35,319 nucleotides of DNA. It comes from Clostridia bacterium. GTDB lineage: Bacteria > Bacillota > Clostridia > Oscillospirales > Acutalibacteraceae. Shown here in pieces: positions 1 through 8,347 of the stretch. The notes under the pieces are model-generated. The model did no database searches. It saw only the letters and a list, made by a program, of their open reading frames with translations, and was not told the DNA's origin. The DNA is taken from NCBI GenBank assembly GCA_017522205.1, contig JAFWZS010000061.1:1-35319 (forward strand). The letters run 5' to 3'. Each line of letters begins with the position of its first letter. Within the stretch, counting starts at the first letter, position 1. The translations under genes were made by a program, and so were the position numbers.

Positions 1-48
1 GAAACTCTTTATCAGAAGCACATTAACAAAAAACAAGCCAAAGAAAAA

Positions 49-259
49 ACGGCATAGCATAAGCTACACCGTGAAAAATTAATATTTTTACTACAGAAGC
101 CACCTTGGGGTACCAACTTCCTTATGAAGGGTACCCCAAGGTGTCCTTTTTTGTTACTCTATCCGTCAACCTTCAGTTGCCATCTTTCTCAGTGAGGAAG
201 GCCCGGTGGCTCCTTTTTGAGAAAGCTGTTTTTTCGCAGAAAAAAGACTGAGGGAGTAT
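49..259. repeat. Hairpin-rich intergenic region at the left edge, possibly a dispersed palindromic element
   Basis: No gene is visible in the first 259 bases. The stretch holds several inverted repeats. There is a weak hairpin at 49-72 (TAGC-ATAA-GCTA core). A perfect 14-bp palindrome pairs 101-114 with 130-143. An 8-bp pair joins 184-191 with 218-225, and a T6/A6 pair joins 229-234 with 240-245. The pattern AGCTG, small hairpin, CTGAGGGAG near 225-256 resembles intergenic palindromic repeats common in Ruminococcaceae-type genomes. That likeness is from memory and needs a genome-wide search. It lies directly downstream of the pdp stop codon. Confidence 0.4.
101..152 (+). terminator. Strong hairpin plus T-tract, terminator-like
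   Basis: A perfect 14-bp inverted repeat (101-114 with 130-143, arm CACCTTGGGGTACC) encloses a loop that itself contains CTTC/GAAG. A run of six T at 147-152 follows on the plus strand. This suits termination of a plus-strand transcript arriving from outside the window. On the minus strand the same hairpin lies about 115 bases after pdp but has no adjacent U-run, so it may only stabilise or weakly end the salvage-operon message. Confidence 0.55.
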
Positions 260-1558
260 TCACACTACCTTATAAATCAGTTCATTTCTATTTGGCTCAT
301 CCTCACCAAACGAAATCGCCTCAAGGAAACACTTCTCAGCACTTTTAAGTGTATCAGCCTTGTTTGTGTAAAGAGTAGCAAGTGATTCACCCTTCTTGCA
401 GAAATCACCCGTCTTTTTGTGAAGAACAATTCCTGCACCGAAGTCGATTTTGTCCTCTTTCTTCTCTCGTCCTGCACCTAAAATCACACTTGCCGAGCCG
501 ATTTTCTCAGCGTTCATTCTGCAAATATAACCGTCATAAGGGGAGAGGACTTCACTTTTAAATTCAGCTGATGGCAGAAGCTCTGTGTTTTCAATCTGTT
601 CGATGCTTCCGCCCTGAGACGCAATAAATTCCTTGAACTTTTCGTAAGCCGCACCGCTACTTAGTGCGGTTTCAACTTTTGTGCGTGCATCTTCAATTGT
701 TGTACCTTCAGCAAGTTTAATAATGTTCGCCGCAAGGGTGAGACAAACCTCTTTGAGGTCACTTACATTTTCACCCTTCAGCACCTCAACAGCTTCCTTG
801 ATTTCAAGTGAATTGCCGATGCCAAAGCCCAAAGGTGTGTCCATATCGGAAATAACTGCGGCAACCTTTCGTCCTGCCTTTGTGCCGATGTCAACCATCA
901 TTTTAGAAAGTGCTTCTGCATCCTCTGCAGTCTTCATAAAAGCGCCGCTGCCGTATTTTACATCAAGAACAATACACTCAGATCCTGCCGCAAGCTTCTT
1001 ACTCATAATGCTTGACGCAATAAGCGGCATACATCCCACGGTCGCCGTAGCATCTCTGAGAGCATAGAAAATCTTGTCTGCAGGTGCGAGGTTGCCCGTC
1101 TGTCCTACAACACAGATGCCGTGTTTTTTTACATTTTCAATAAATCTTGCAGGTGAAAGCGCCGTATCAAAGCCTTCTATAGCTTCGAGCTTGTCAATTG
1201 TACCGCCGGTGTGACCGAGGCCTCTGCCGCTCATTTTTGCAACCTTGATACCGAGCGATGCAACTATGGGAGTTACAATGAGAGTTGTCTTGTCACCGAC
1301 GCCGCCCGTTGAATGCTTGTCGGCAGTTACACCGTCAATACCGCTTAAATCAAGCATATCGCCCGATTCAGCCATTTTTATGGTGAGGGCAACTGTTTCA
1401 CGGTCTGTCATACCCTTAAGGTAAATCGCCATTAAAAGGGCAGTAATCTGATAATCCTTAATTGTGCCGTCAACCGAACCTTTCACGAAGAAAGCAATTT
1501 CCTCATCGGTAAGCTCAAATCCGTCACGTTTCTTTGCAATGATGTCGTAAATACGCAT
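260..1558 (-). CDS. pdp: Pyrimidine-nucleoside phosphorylase
   Basis: Cleaves pyrimidine (deoxy)nucleosides with phosphate to the base and (deoxy)ribose-1-phosphate in the cytoplasm. The product is 432 residues, the usual length of the thymidine/pyrimidine-nucleoside phosphorylase family. It carries the family signature SGRGLGHTGGTIDKLE and the phosphate-binding stretch DKHSTGGVGDKTTL. The start is the ATG at 1558 behind AAAGGATGG; the open frame extends further upstream but those residues do not fit the family. It is the last gene of the salvage operon, 13 bases after the permease gene. Family membership is certain. The choice between a thymidine-specific enzyme (deoA) and a broad pyrimidine enzyme (pdp) rests on Firmicute context. 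Confidence 0.93.
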   Translation of the reverse strand: MRIYDIIAKKRDGFELTDEEIAFFVKGSVDGTIKDYQITALLMAIYLKGMTDRETVALTIKMAESGDMLDLSGIDGVTADKHSTGGVGDKTTLIVTPIVASLGIKVAKMSGRGLGHTGGTIDKLEAIEGFDTALSPARFIENVKKHGICVVGQTGNLAPADKIFYALRDATATVGCMPLIASSIMSKKLAAGSECIVLDVKYGSGAFMKTAEDAEALSKMMVDIGTKAGRKVAAVISDMDTPLGFGIGNSLEIKEAVEVLKGENVSDLKEVCLTLAANIIKLAEGTTIEDARTKVETALSSGAAYEKFKEFIASQGGSIEQIENTELLPSAEFKSEVLSPYDGYICRMNAEKIGSASVILGAGREKKEDKIDFGAGIVLHKKTGDFCKKGESLATLYTNKADTLKSAEKCFLEAISFGEDEPNRNELIYKVV

Positions 1559-1571
1559 AACATTCCATCCT

Positions 1572-2582
1572 TTATCTTTTTGATTTGTCGTAGGGTATAC
1601 CTTCAGCCTTGGGAGCACGTGAATGCTTCGAGGTGAATGCAAGTACCACAAGGGTTATTACATAAGGCAGCATACGGTAAAGATTTGTGCTTATACCTAG
1701 CTGTGCAAGGGTGAAAACACCGTCACCGTTTATATCTATTGTAGCATAAGCTGCGGCTATACATTTGAACAAACCGAAAAGAAATGCAGCTCCTGCCACA
1801 GAAATCGGGTTCCAGTTGCCAAAAATCATAACCGCAAGGGCAAGAAAGCCGAAGCCTGCAACATCACCCGTAGCCGAGGCGTTGGCAGTTGTAAGCGAGA
1901 AAACGAAACCGCCCATACCTGCAAGGGCTCCCGAAATTGTTGTGCCTATATATCTCATTTTTTTTACGTTAATACCGAGAGAGTCGGAAGCGTGAGGATT
2001 TTCACCGCAGGATCGGAGCCTAAGACCGAATTTGGTTCTGTAAAGTATCACCGAAAGAATTATATAGATTGCTATGCAGATATAAGTCGTAAGGTAGTTT
2101 CTTATGAGAAAGGTACTTTCGAAAAAATTCAGGCTTTCAGTGGCTTCGAAACCGAAATCGCTTCTCTTCAGCATAAACCAGCTTGCAGCATCTCCCTCAT
2201 ACATTGAAAGAACGTTCTGATTTGTAATTACGCTTATGAAAAAGAGAGTAAGTGCAGGTGAAAGCATATTAAGGGCAGTACCCGAAATAGTCTGATTTGC
2301 TTTCATATTTACTGCCGCAAATGAAAGAAGCAAGGAGAACAAGGCTCCGAAAAAGGCTGAAACAGCCATTGTGAGAATTAAAAGTAACTGAGCGTTTTCC
2401 TTCTGAAACCATCCGTTTGCCTGAGAAATATTGATAAAAAGAACCCCGATAAACGCACCGAAAATCATTGTACCTTCAAGAGCAAGGTTAATAACACCGC
2501 TTCGCTCTGCAAAAATTCCTGCAAGTGCAACGATAAGCAGAGGGATGGTGTAGATTATTGTCTGCTGAATCAAAAATGACAT
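1572..2582 (-). CDS. nupQ: Nucleoside ABC transporter permease, NupQ-like
   Basis: Second membrane subunit of a BMP-type nucleoside importer. The 336-residue product begins with a hydrophobic segment followed by FAERSGVINLALEGTM, the hallmark of the BPD_transp_2 permeases of the BmpA-NupOPQ group. Several further membrane segments follow, as does the conserved loop GENPHASDSLGINVKKMRY, which in this family contacts the ATPase. The ATG overlaps the stop of the preceding permease in TAATG, so translation is coupled. Assignment to NupQ rather than another branched-type permease rests on the sequence plus the flanking bmp lipoprotein and salvage enzymes. Confidence 0.9.
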   Translation of the reverse strand: MSFLIQQTIIYTIPLLIVALAGIFAERSGVINLALEGTMIFGAFIGVLFINISQANGWFQKENAQLLLILTMAVSAFFGALFSLLLSFAAVNMKANQTISGTALNMLSPALTLFFISVITNQNVLSMYEGDAASWFMLKRSDFGFEATESLNFFESTFLIRNYLTTYICIAIYIILSVILYRTKFGLRLRSCGENPHASDSLGINVKKMRYIGTTISGALAGMGGFVFSLTTANASATGDVAGFGFLALAVMIFGNWNPISVAGAAFLFGLFKCIAAAYATIDINGDGVFTLAQLGISTNLYRMLPYVITLVVLAFTSKHSRAPKAEGIPYDKSKR

Positions 2583-3835
2583 TATTCCTGAGCCTGCCTT
2601 TCTTCTGCTTCAATTTCACGTTTTGCAAGGTTGACGGGAAAAGAAGTGCTTTTTTCCTGACGCAGCTTTCTTTTTGAAAAAAGGTTTCTCAGTATCAGTG
2701 AAAATGCACTGAGATAAACAATGACTGCAATAACAATGCTTGTGATGTTCTCATTATATGCAGTAAAGTTTTTGAGCTGCTGACCGGCAATTGAAAGTGC
2801 AGACATAAAGCATCCCGAAAAAATTACGCCCAACGGATTCGACAGTGCAAGAAGTGCAACGGGTATACCGTTGAAGCCTTCTGTAGGCAAGGACTGATAA
2901 GTTGACCAGAAAAATTCCGTGTTGCCCGAAAGATAATAAAGTGCCGCACCGCCCCCGGCAAGACCTCCGGCAACTGCCATAGCAAGAACGATTCTGTTTT
3001 TGCCCTTGATGCCTGCATATTCGGCGGCAAGTCGGTTGTTACCGCAGGCCTTAAGCTCGAAGCCCAGGGTGGTTTTAGAAATTATAACATAAATTACAAC
3101 TGCCGCCAAGCAGGAGACAATAATACCCGCATTTACCTGAGAGCCTTCGAAAATTCTGTCAAGTCCTAATTTCGCAGTTGTTACGGAATTTGCCGAGGTT
3201 TTCATAATATAGCCAACCTTACCTGATTCAGCACCGTTACGGAAAGGACTGTTTTCGAAAACCCAGGTTACAAGGTTTGCCGCGATCCAGTTGGTCATAA
3301 TCGAGGACAGCACCTCATTAATGCCGAGATAGGCTCTGAAAACGCCGGGAATAACACCCCATAATGCACCGAAAAGCATACCTGAAAGAAAGGCGAGAAT
3401 CCATATAATAACAGGTGGAACAAGTGTTGACGGTATACTGAGGGCGGTAATAAGCGTGGCAGCAGTACCTATGAGATACTGACCGGGTGCGCCGATATTG
3501 AAAAGCCCCGACTTAAAAGCAAAGGACACCGAAAGTCCCGTCATAATAATTGGTGTTGCCCTGAAAAGCATATTTCCGATGTTTACACCGCTGAATCCGA
3601 AAAGTATTTCACCGCTTTCAGCTCTGCCTTTACTTAAAACGCCGAAGAAAATCAGCTTTACTGCTTCAAATCCGTGTCCTATAGTTATATCCTTATCAAA
3701 AACAGCGATTATGAGTACAAGTAAAGCACCTGCAAAAATACCGATTAAAACTGAAAGCAAAGAGGCTAGAAGGCTTTTGGCGGAGTCTTTTTGTAAGAGA
3801 TTTCTCCCTTTAGAAAATAACTTTTTATTCTGCAT
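2582..3835 (-). CDS. nupP: Nucleoside ABC transporter permease, NupP-like
   Basis: First membrane subunit of the nucleoside importer, 417 residues. A cytoplasmic N-terminus is followed by multiple hydrophobic helices. Family landmarks include LSVSFAFKSGLFNIGAPGQ and a later FELKACGNNRLAAEYAGIK coupling loop. The ATG at 3835 is preferred because AAAAGGAGAAGAGAA lies just before it; an open frame reaching 3901 has no ribosome site and would extend deep into the ATPase gene. With this start the gene overlaps the ATPase gene by 11 bases, which fits coupled translation. The C-terminal tail after the last helix is charged, as usual for the longer of the two permeases. Confidence 0.9.
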   Translation of the reverse strand: MQNKKLFSKGRNLLQKDSAKSLLASLLSVLIGIFAGALLVLIIAVFDKDITIGHGFEAVKLIFFGVLSKGRAESGEILFGFSGVNIGNMLFRATPIIMTGLSVSFAFKSGLFNIGAPGQYLIGTAATLITALSIPSTLVPPVIIWILAFLSGMLFGALWGVIPGVFRAYLGINEVLSSIMTNWIAANLVTWVFENSPFRNGAESGKVGYIMKTSANSVTTAKLGLDRIFEGSQVNAGIIVSCLAAVVIYVIISKTTLGFELKACGNNRLAAEYAGIKGKNRIVLAMAVAGGLAGGGAALYYLSGNTEFFWSTYQSLPTEGFNGIPVALLALSNPLGVIFSGCFMSALSIAGQQLKNFTAYNENITSIVIAVIVYLSAFSLILRNLFSKRKLRQEKSTSFPVNLAKREIEAEERQAQE

Positions 3836-5363
3836 TTCTCTTCTCCTTTTCTCCTGCCATATATAGTCCCAATTCAGCCACAGTTGTCTTTTTCGGATCA
3901 AATTCTCCGCCTATAACGCCTTCGTGAATAACAAGAATTCTGTCAGAAAGATTCATAACCTCATCAAGCTCAAGGGAAACAAGCAGTATTGCTTTGCCTT
4001 TGTCACGCTCTTTAATGAGGGCGGAGTGAATATTTTCAATAGCACCAACATCAAGACCTCGTGTTGGCTGAACTGCAATAATGAGCGCCTTGTCTCTGTC
4101 AATTTCTCTGCCGATAATGGCCTTCTGCTGATTTCCGCCTGACATAGATCTCGTAATTGTTGAAGCACCCTCACCCGAACGCACATCGTAGCGTTCGATA
4201 AGACTTTCTGCGTATTCTCGAATGCTCTCTTTTTTTATAAAACCCTTTCCTTGAAATTCATTCTTGAAATAGGTGAGAAGCACACAGTTGTCCTGAAGGG
4301 TAAAATCAAGCACAAGGCCGTGCTTATGTCGGTCTTCGGGTATGTGGGCAATACCCAATTCATTTCTGTGTCTTACTGATGCGTGGGTAATGTCTTCACC
4401 GAGAAGACTTATTTTGCCGCTTTTTGCACCCGTAAGTCCCGTAAGTGCATAAACAAGCTCAGTCTGACCGTTACCGTCAATTCCTGCAATTGATACAATT
4501 TCGCCCTCTTTTACAGAAAAGCTCACGTTGTTAACTGACGGTTTGTTTTTATTGAGCTCTGAGGCAACCGTAAGATTTGAGACCTCAAGTACGGTTTTGC
4601 CTACCTTTGCTTCAGACTTGTTGACGGTCATCTGTACGGGCCTTCCCACCATCATTTCAGAAAGGATGTGCTTGTCAACATCTTTGGTATTTACTGTACC
4701 GATGTATTTTCCTTTGCGCATAACTGTTACTCTACTGCTAACTGCCATAATTTCATCAAGCTTATGAGTAATGAACAGAATGGTTTTACCTTCGGCTGCA
4801 AATGAACGCATTGTATTCATAAGCTCGAGAGTTTCACCGTGGGTAAGCACTGCAGTAGGTTCGTCAAAAATAAGAATCTCATTTTCACGGTAAAGCATTT
4901 TTAGTATTTCCGTGCGCTGCTGCATACCCACTGAAATATTTTCCACTCTATCGTCCAAAGCAACTTTCAGACCATATTTCTCTGAAAGAGAAAGAATTTT
5001 TTCTTTAGCCTCTTTTCTTTTGAGAAAGCCGAAAGCAGTTGTTTCAGCACCTAAAATAATATTATCAAGCACCGTGAAAACATCAATAAGCTTAAAATGC
5101 TGATGCACCATTCCTATACCGAGTTTTGTTGCATCGTTGGGATTTTTAATTCTGACCGTCTTTCCGTTTTTTCTGATTTCGCCTTTTTCAGGTTCGTAGA
5201 GGCCGAAAAGCACAGACATAAGGGTACTTTTGCCTGCTCCGTTTTCACCTAAAAGAGCGTGAATTTCGCCCTTTCTGAGCCTGAGTGTGACATTGTCATT
5301 TGCTTTGATACCCGGAAATTCTTTGGTTATATTAAGCATTTCGATTATATAATCATTATCCAT
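3825..5363 (-). CDS. nupO: Nucleoside ABC transporter ATPase, NupO-like (two nucleotide-binding domains)
   Basis: Energises the nucleoside importer. The 512-residue product holds two tandem ATPase domains. The first has Walker A GENGAGKST, signature SVGMQQR and Walker B ILIFDEPTAVLT. The second has the degenerate Walker A GIDGNGQTE, signature SGGNQQK and the unusual Walker B ending IIAVQPTRGLDVGA, where Q replaces the catalytic E. This asymmetry is typical of RbsA/NupO-like proteins. The start is the ATG at 5363 with AGGTG upstream; a TTG 18 bases earlier in frame is less likely. A stable hairpin lies between this gene and the upstream lipoprotein gene and probably lowers its dose relative to the binding protein. 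Confidence 0.93.
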   Translation of the reverse strand: MDNDYIIEMLNITKEFPGIKANDNVTLRLRKGEIHALLGENGAGKSTLMSVLFGLYEPEKGEIRKNGKTVRIKNPNDATKLGIGMVHQHFKLIDVFTVLDNIILGAETTAFGFLKRKEAKEKILSLSEKYGLKVALDDRVENISVGMQQRTEILKMLYRENEILIFDEPTAVLTHGETLELMNTMRSFAAEGKTILFITHKLDEIMAVSSRVTVMRKGKYIGTVNTKDVDKHILSEMMVGRPVQMTVNKSEAKVGKTVLEVSNLTVASELNKNKPSVNNVSFSVKEGEIVSIAGIDGNGQTELVYALTGLTGAKSGKISLLGEDITHASVRHRNELGIAHIPEDRHKHGLVLDFTLQDNCVLLTYFKNEFQGKGFIKKESIREYAESLIERYDVRSGEGASTITRSMSGGNQQKAIIGREIDRDKALIIAVQPTRGLDVGAIENIHSALIKERDKGKAILLVSLELDEVMNLSDRILVIHEGVIGGEFDPKKTTVAELGLYMAGEKEKRNAE

Positions 5364-5442
5364 AAAAGCACCTGCTTTCAATACTAAAACTGAATATCAA
5401 TATTATTCTGTCACTTTAAGGCTGTTTAATTCATAAAATGAA

Positions 5443-5481
5443 GCGGTTTTGCCTAAGCTTTCAAGTCAATGGCAAAACCGC
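5443..5481 (-). promoter_or_regulatory. Intra-operon hairpin between bmp and nupO
   Basis: A perfect 11-bp inverted repeat (GCGGTTTTGCC and its complement, 5443-5453 with 5471-5481) encloses a 17-base loop. It sits 8 bases after the bmp stop codon. On the minus strand it is followed by TTCATTTTATG, which is only weakly T-rich. That suits partial termination or 3'-end protection, so the solute-binding protein would be made in excess over the membrane parts. This role is inferred from position. Confidence 0.6.
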
Positions 5482-5488
5482 AGTTCGT

Positions 5489-6688
5489 TTAAATAATATT
5501 GAGCTTTACGTTTTCAAAATTCTCGTCATTGAGTCCCGTTTCATAGTCACGGTCTACCTCAATTTCGCCTTCCTTCAGCTTTTCATAAAGCTTTTTGTAG
5601 TCAGAAACAGAGAAGTTTTCCAGTTTCCAGTTTTCTGTGGGAAGACCAACAGCATCCTCCTCAGCACCGAGTGTAGTCAATTTTCCGCTTACTTCGTCCC
5701 ATTCATCACTGTAAACCTTGTCGAGAATGAAAATTGCTGATTGGCTGATACCCTTGAGGGCACTTGTTACAACCGTATCAGATTTTTTTGACTGGTCAAC
5801 GTCAACGCCGATAACGGCACCGTCGTTTGCTGAGGCTGCCGCAAAAGCTGAAAGACACATAGCACCGCCACAGCAGAAAATAACCTCAGTGCCGTTCGCA
5901 TACCAGCCACTGAGCATGGTCTGAAGCTCTGCAGACTGTGAAAATGAAGCTCCGTATTCCCAACTGAAATTTACATCAGCAGTGATGTTTTTCTCCTTTG
6001 CAGCATCGTTGATACCCTGAACATAACCGTAACCGAAGCGTGAGCAAGGCGGATTTGTTCCGCCGCCGCCACCTGTAAAGCCAAGCTTGGTGTAGCCGTT
6101 CATTACTGCTGCATAACCGGCAAGATAGCCCGATTCTTCCTCGTGAAAATCTACTGCCGCCACATTTTCAAGTGGAGAGGTGTTTTCGTCTCCGTCTTCG
6201 TAAATTACTGTTCCGTCAATGAAAATGAACTTAACATCTTTGAATTCCTCAGCTGCCTTTAAAAGAGCCTCTTTCTGAAGAAAGCCTGCACACACAACAA
6301 CCTTTGCACCTGATGTTGCCGCAGTTTTCATAGCCTCGTATCTGTCCTCATCTGTTGCCTGATTCTTGCCTGCAGGCTGATAATACTTGTAGGTAAGCTT
6401 GTTTTCGGCCGCAAACAGCTTAATACCGTTCCATGTACCCTCGTTAAAGGATTCGTCCTTGAGTGAGCCCACATCGGTAACGAATGCAATTTCATATTTC
6501 CCGTCAGGTGAAGTCATATTGTCGGGAATATCCTCTGCATTAAGATTTTCGTTTTGTGCGTTTGTAGTGTTTTCTTCTGTTGTGCCTTCTGTTACATTTG
6601 GAAAGGTGGTGGTGCCGCTGTCCTCTCCGCAGGCCGCAAGAGAAAAAAGTAAAAGGGCAGAAAGAAAAATTGCAATAAATTTTTTCAT
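5489..6688 (-). CDS. BMP-family nucleoside-binding lipoprotein
   Basis: Extracellular lipid-anchored substrate-binding protein of the nucleoside importer, 399 residues. The N-terminus is a lipoprotein signal with lipobox LAAC, giving lipidated Cys20, followed by a Thr/Asn/Glu-rich linker to about residue 55. The mature domain carries BMP (PF02608-type) landmarks: EIAFVTDVGSLKDESFNEGTW near the start of the domain, GGGGGTNPPCSRFGYGY in the middle, and VIGVDVDQSKKSDTVVTSA later. The ATG lies behind ACGGAGGTTTATT, a strong ribosome site. Gene order with cdd before and nupOPQ after makes nucleosides the likely ligand; the exact base specificity cannot be read from the sequence. Confidence 0.92.
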   Translation of the reverse strand: MKKFIAIFLSALLLFSLAACGEDSGTTTFPNVTEGTTEENTTNAQNENLNAEDIPDNMTSPDGKYEIAFVTDVGSLKDESFNEGTWNGIKLFAAENKLTYKYYQPAGKNQATDEDRYEAMKTAATSGAKVVVCAGFLQKEALLKAAEEFKDVKFIFIDGTVIYEDGDENTSPLENVAAVDFHEEESGYLAGYAAVMNGYTKLGFTGGGGGTNPPCSRFGYGYVQGINDAAKEKNITADVNFSWEYGASFSQSAELQTMLSGWYANGTEVIFCCGGAMCLSAFAAASANDGAVIGVDVDQSKKSDTVVTSALKGISQSAIFILDKVYSDEWDEVSGKLTTLGAEEDAVGLPTENWKLENFSVSDYKKLYEKLKEGEIEVDRDYETGLNDENFENVKLNII

Positions 6689-6760
6689 AATAAACCTCCG
6701 TTTTGGTTTTAGGATTTACCCAGAAAAATTATTGCAATTTTCTTCTTATATTATTCAGTT

Positions 6761-7171
6761 TTATATATCAATATTGCTTTTTGAAAAACTGTGAGGTAAA
6801 AGCTCACTGAGACTTAAGCTCAGGTATTCTTCACCGTCTTTGCCTAAAAGAACAGTAAAGCTGTCGTCACAGAATTCACGCATAACCTGACGGCACACAC
6901 CGCAGGGTGAAAAATAATCCTTGAAATGAAGAGCTTTTCCGCCTACAACTGCAATTTTCAAAAACTCACGTTTACCCTCGCTTACCGCTTTGAAAAACGC
7001 AGTTCTCTCAGCACAGTTAGTCGGACCGTAGGCTGCATTTTCGATGTTACAGCCTGTGTAGACTTTCCCGTCTTTTGTGAGAAGGGCTGCACCCACTGTA
7101 TAGTGTGAATAGGGGACGTAAGCGTTTTCGGCCGCTTTTTTTGCTATTTCAATCAGTTTTTTATCTGTCAA
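6761..7171 (-). CDS. cdd: Cytidine deaminase
   Basis: Deaminates (deoxy)cytidine to (deoxy)uridine, feeding the phosphorylase encoded further down the operon. The 136-residue product is normal for the homotetrameric class. The zinc site is intact: Cys53-Ala-Glu55 in NCAERTAFF supplies a ligand and the catalytic glutamate, and PCGVC supplies Cys90 and Cys93. The start is a TTG at 7171, five bases after the deoB stop and behind AAAGGACTGAG. No ATG occurs before conserved sequence, so the TTG is needed. The low-efficiency start and overlap-like spacing imply coupling to deoB translation. Confidence 0.94.
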   Translation of the reverse strand: MTDKKLIEIAKKAAENAYVPYSHYTVGAALLTKDGKVYTGCNIENAAYGPTNCAERTAFFKAVSEGKREFLKIAVVGGKALHFKDYFSPCGVCRQVMREFCDDSFTVLLGKDGEEYLSLSLSELLPHSFSKSNIDI

Positions 7172-7176
7172 TTTTC

Positions 7177-8346
7177 TCAGTCCTTTAAAATGAGATTTTT
7201 GAAGCTTTCACCTTTGATTTTTGCATCTATGCCGAAAAGGTCAGCTACCGTTTTACCGATGTCGGCAAAGGTATTTCTTGTACCGAGGTTTACGCTTTTT
7301 ATGCTTTTGCCGTAAACCAGCAGGGGAATATGCTCTCTTGAATGGTCGGTGCTTTCGGTTAAGGGGTCACAGCCGTGGTCAGCTGTAATCATAAGCACGT
7401 CACTGTCTTTAAGCTCAGTTGTGAAATTACCGAGCCACCTGTCAAATTCCATAAGTGCTTTTGCATAGCCTTTGGGGTCATTTCTGTGACCGTAGTGCAT
7501 ATCAAAATCTACAAGGTTAACAAAGCAAAGTCCGTTAAAATCAGTTTTTGCAAACTCAGCAGTTTTGTTCATACCGTCGGCATTTGATGTTGTGGGGTTA
7601 CTTTTCTTAAGTGATTTGCCTGCAAAAATATCATAGATTTTACCTATAGGTATAACATCAAAACCCTTCTCTGAGAGAGCGTCAATAACAGTTGTCTCAG
7701 GCGGAATGAGTGAATAATCGTGACGGTGAGGTGTTCGTCTGAAGGGAGATTTTCCTTCAAAGGGTCTTGCTATAACTCTGCCTACGCCGTGTTTGCCTGT
7801 GAGAATGTCTCTTGCAATTTCACAGTATTCATAAAGCTTTTCTAAAGGAACAACATCCTCGTGTGCCGCAATCTGAAAAACGCTGTCTGCAGAGGTGTAG
7901 ACAATGAGCTTTCCCGTTTTGATGTGTTCATCACCGTAGTCCTCAAGAACCTGCGTGCCCGAATATGGCTTGTTACAGAGTATTCCTCTGCCGGTGCGCT
8001 TTGTGAATTCATCGAGAATTTCATCGGGAAAACCTTCGGGATAAGTGGGCAGGGGAGTTTCCGAAATGATTCCCGCAATTTCCCAATGACCTGTTGTTGT
8101 GTCCTTACCCTTTGAGCTTTCCTTGAGTCTTCCGAAAGCACCTGAAGGATTTTGAACTCCGTCTGTATAATCGATTCCGTCAATGTTGAAAAGTCCCATT
8201 TTTTTCATATTGGGAACGGAAAACCCTTTTTGCATATAGCAGCTTTTTAAGGTGTTGCTGCCTTCGTCACCGTAAAGGTAACTGTCCTCCTGCTCACCAA
8301 TACCTACGCTGTCCAGAACGATTAAAAATACACGCTTAATATCCAT
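7177..8346 (-). CDS. deoB: Phosphopentomutase
   Basis: Interconverts (deoxy)ribose-1-phosphate and (deoxy)ribose-5-phosphate, linking the phosphorylases to DeoC and the pentose phosphate pathway. The product is about 389 residues, as usual. Alkaline-phosphatase-superfamily metal motifs are visible: KRVFLIVLDSVGIGE at the N-terminus with the metal-ligand Asp, and near the C-terminus MITADHGCDPLT followed by DHSREHIPLLVYG. Two ATGs are possible. The one at 8346 has GGATGAT upstream and fits family starts best. The one at 8355 would overlap the deoD stop by eight bases. The choice does not affect the function call. Confidence 0.95.
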   Translation of the reverse strand: MDIKRVFLIVLDSVGIGEQEDSYLYGDEGSNTLKSCYMQKGFSVPNMKKMGLFNIDGIDYTDGVQNPSGAFGRLKESSKGKDTTTGHWEIAGIISETPLPTYPEGFPDEILDEFTKRTGRGILCNKPYSGTQVLEDYGDEHIKTGKLIVYTSADSVFQIAAHEDVVPLEKLYEYCEIARDILTGKHGVGRVIARPFEGKSPFRRTPHRHDYSLIPPETTVIDALSEKGFDVIPIGKIYDIFAGKSLKKSNPTTSNADGMNKTAEFAKTDFNGLCFVNLVDFDMHYGHRNDPKGYAKALMEFDRWLGNFTTELKDSDVLMITADHGCDPLTESTDHSREHIPLLVYGKSIKSVNLGTRNTFADIGKTVADLFGIDAKIKGESFKNLILKD

Positions 8347-8347
8347 T

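Noticed and set aside
49..256. CRISPR array reading of the repeats at the left edge
   Set aside because: The repeats are palindromes of different sequence, not direct repeats with regular spacers.
681..1067. Longest antisense open frame inside pdp, and similar frames inside the glmM, GH31, nup and exported-protein genes
   Set aside because: They lie opposite genes with clear family motifs, lack ribosome sites and show no recognisable protein.
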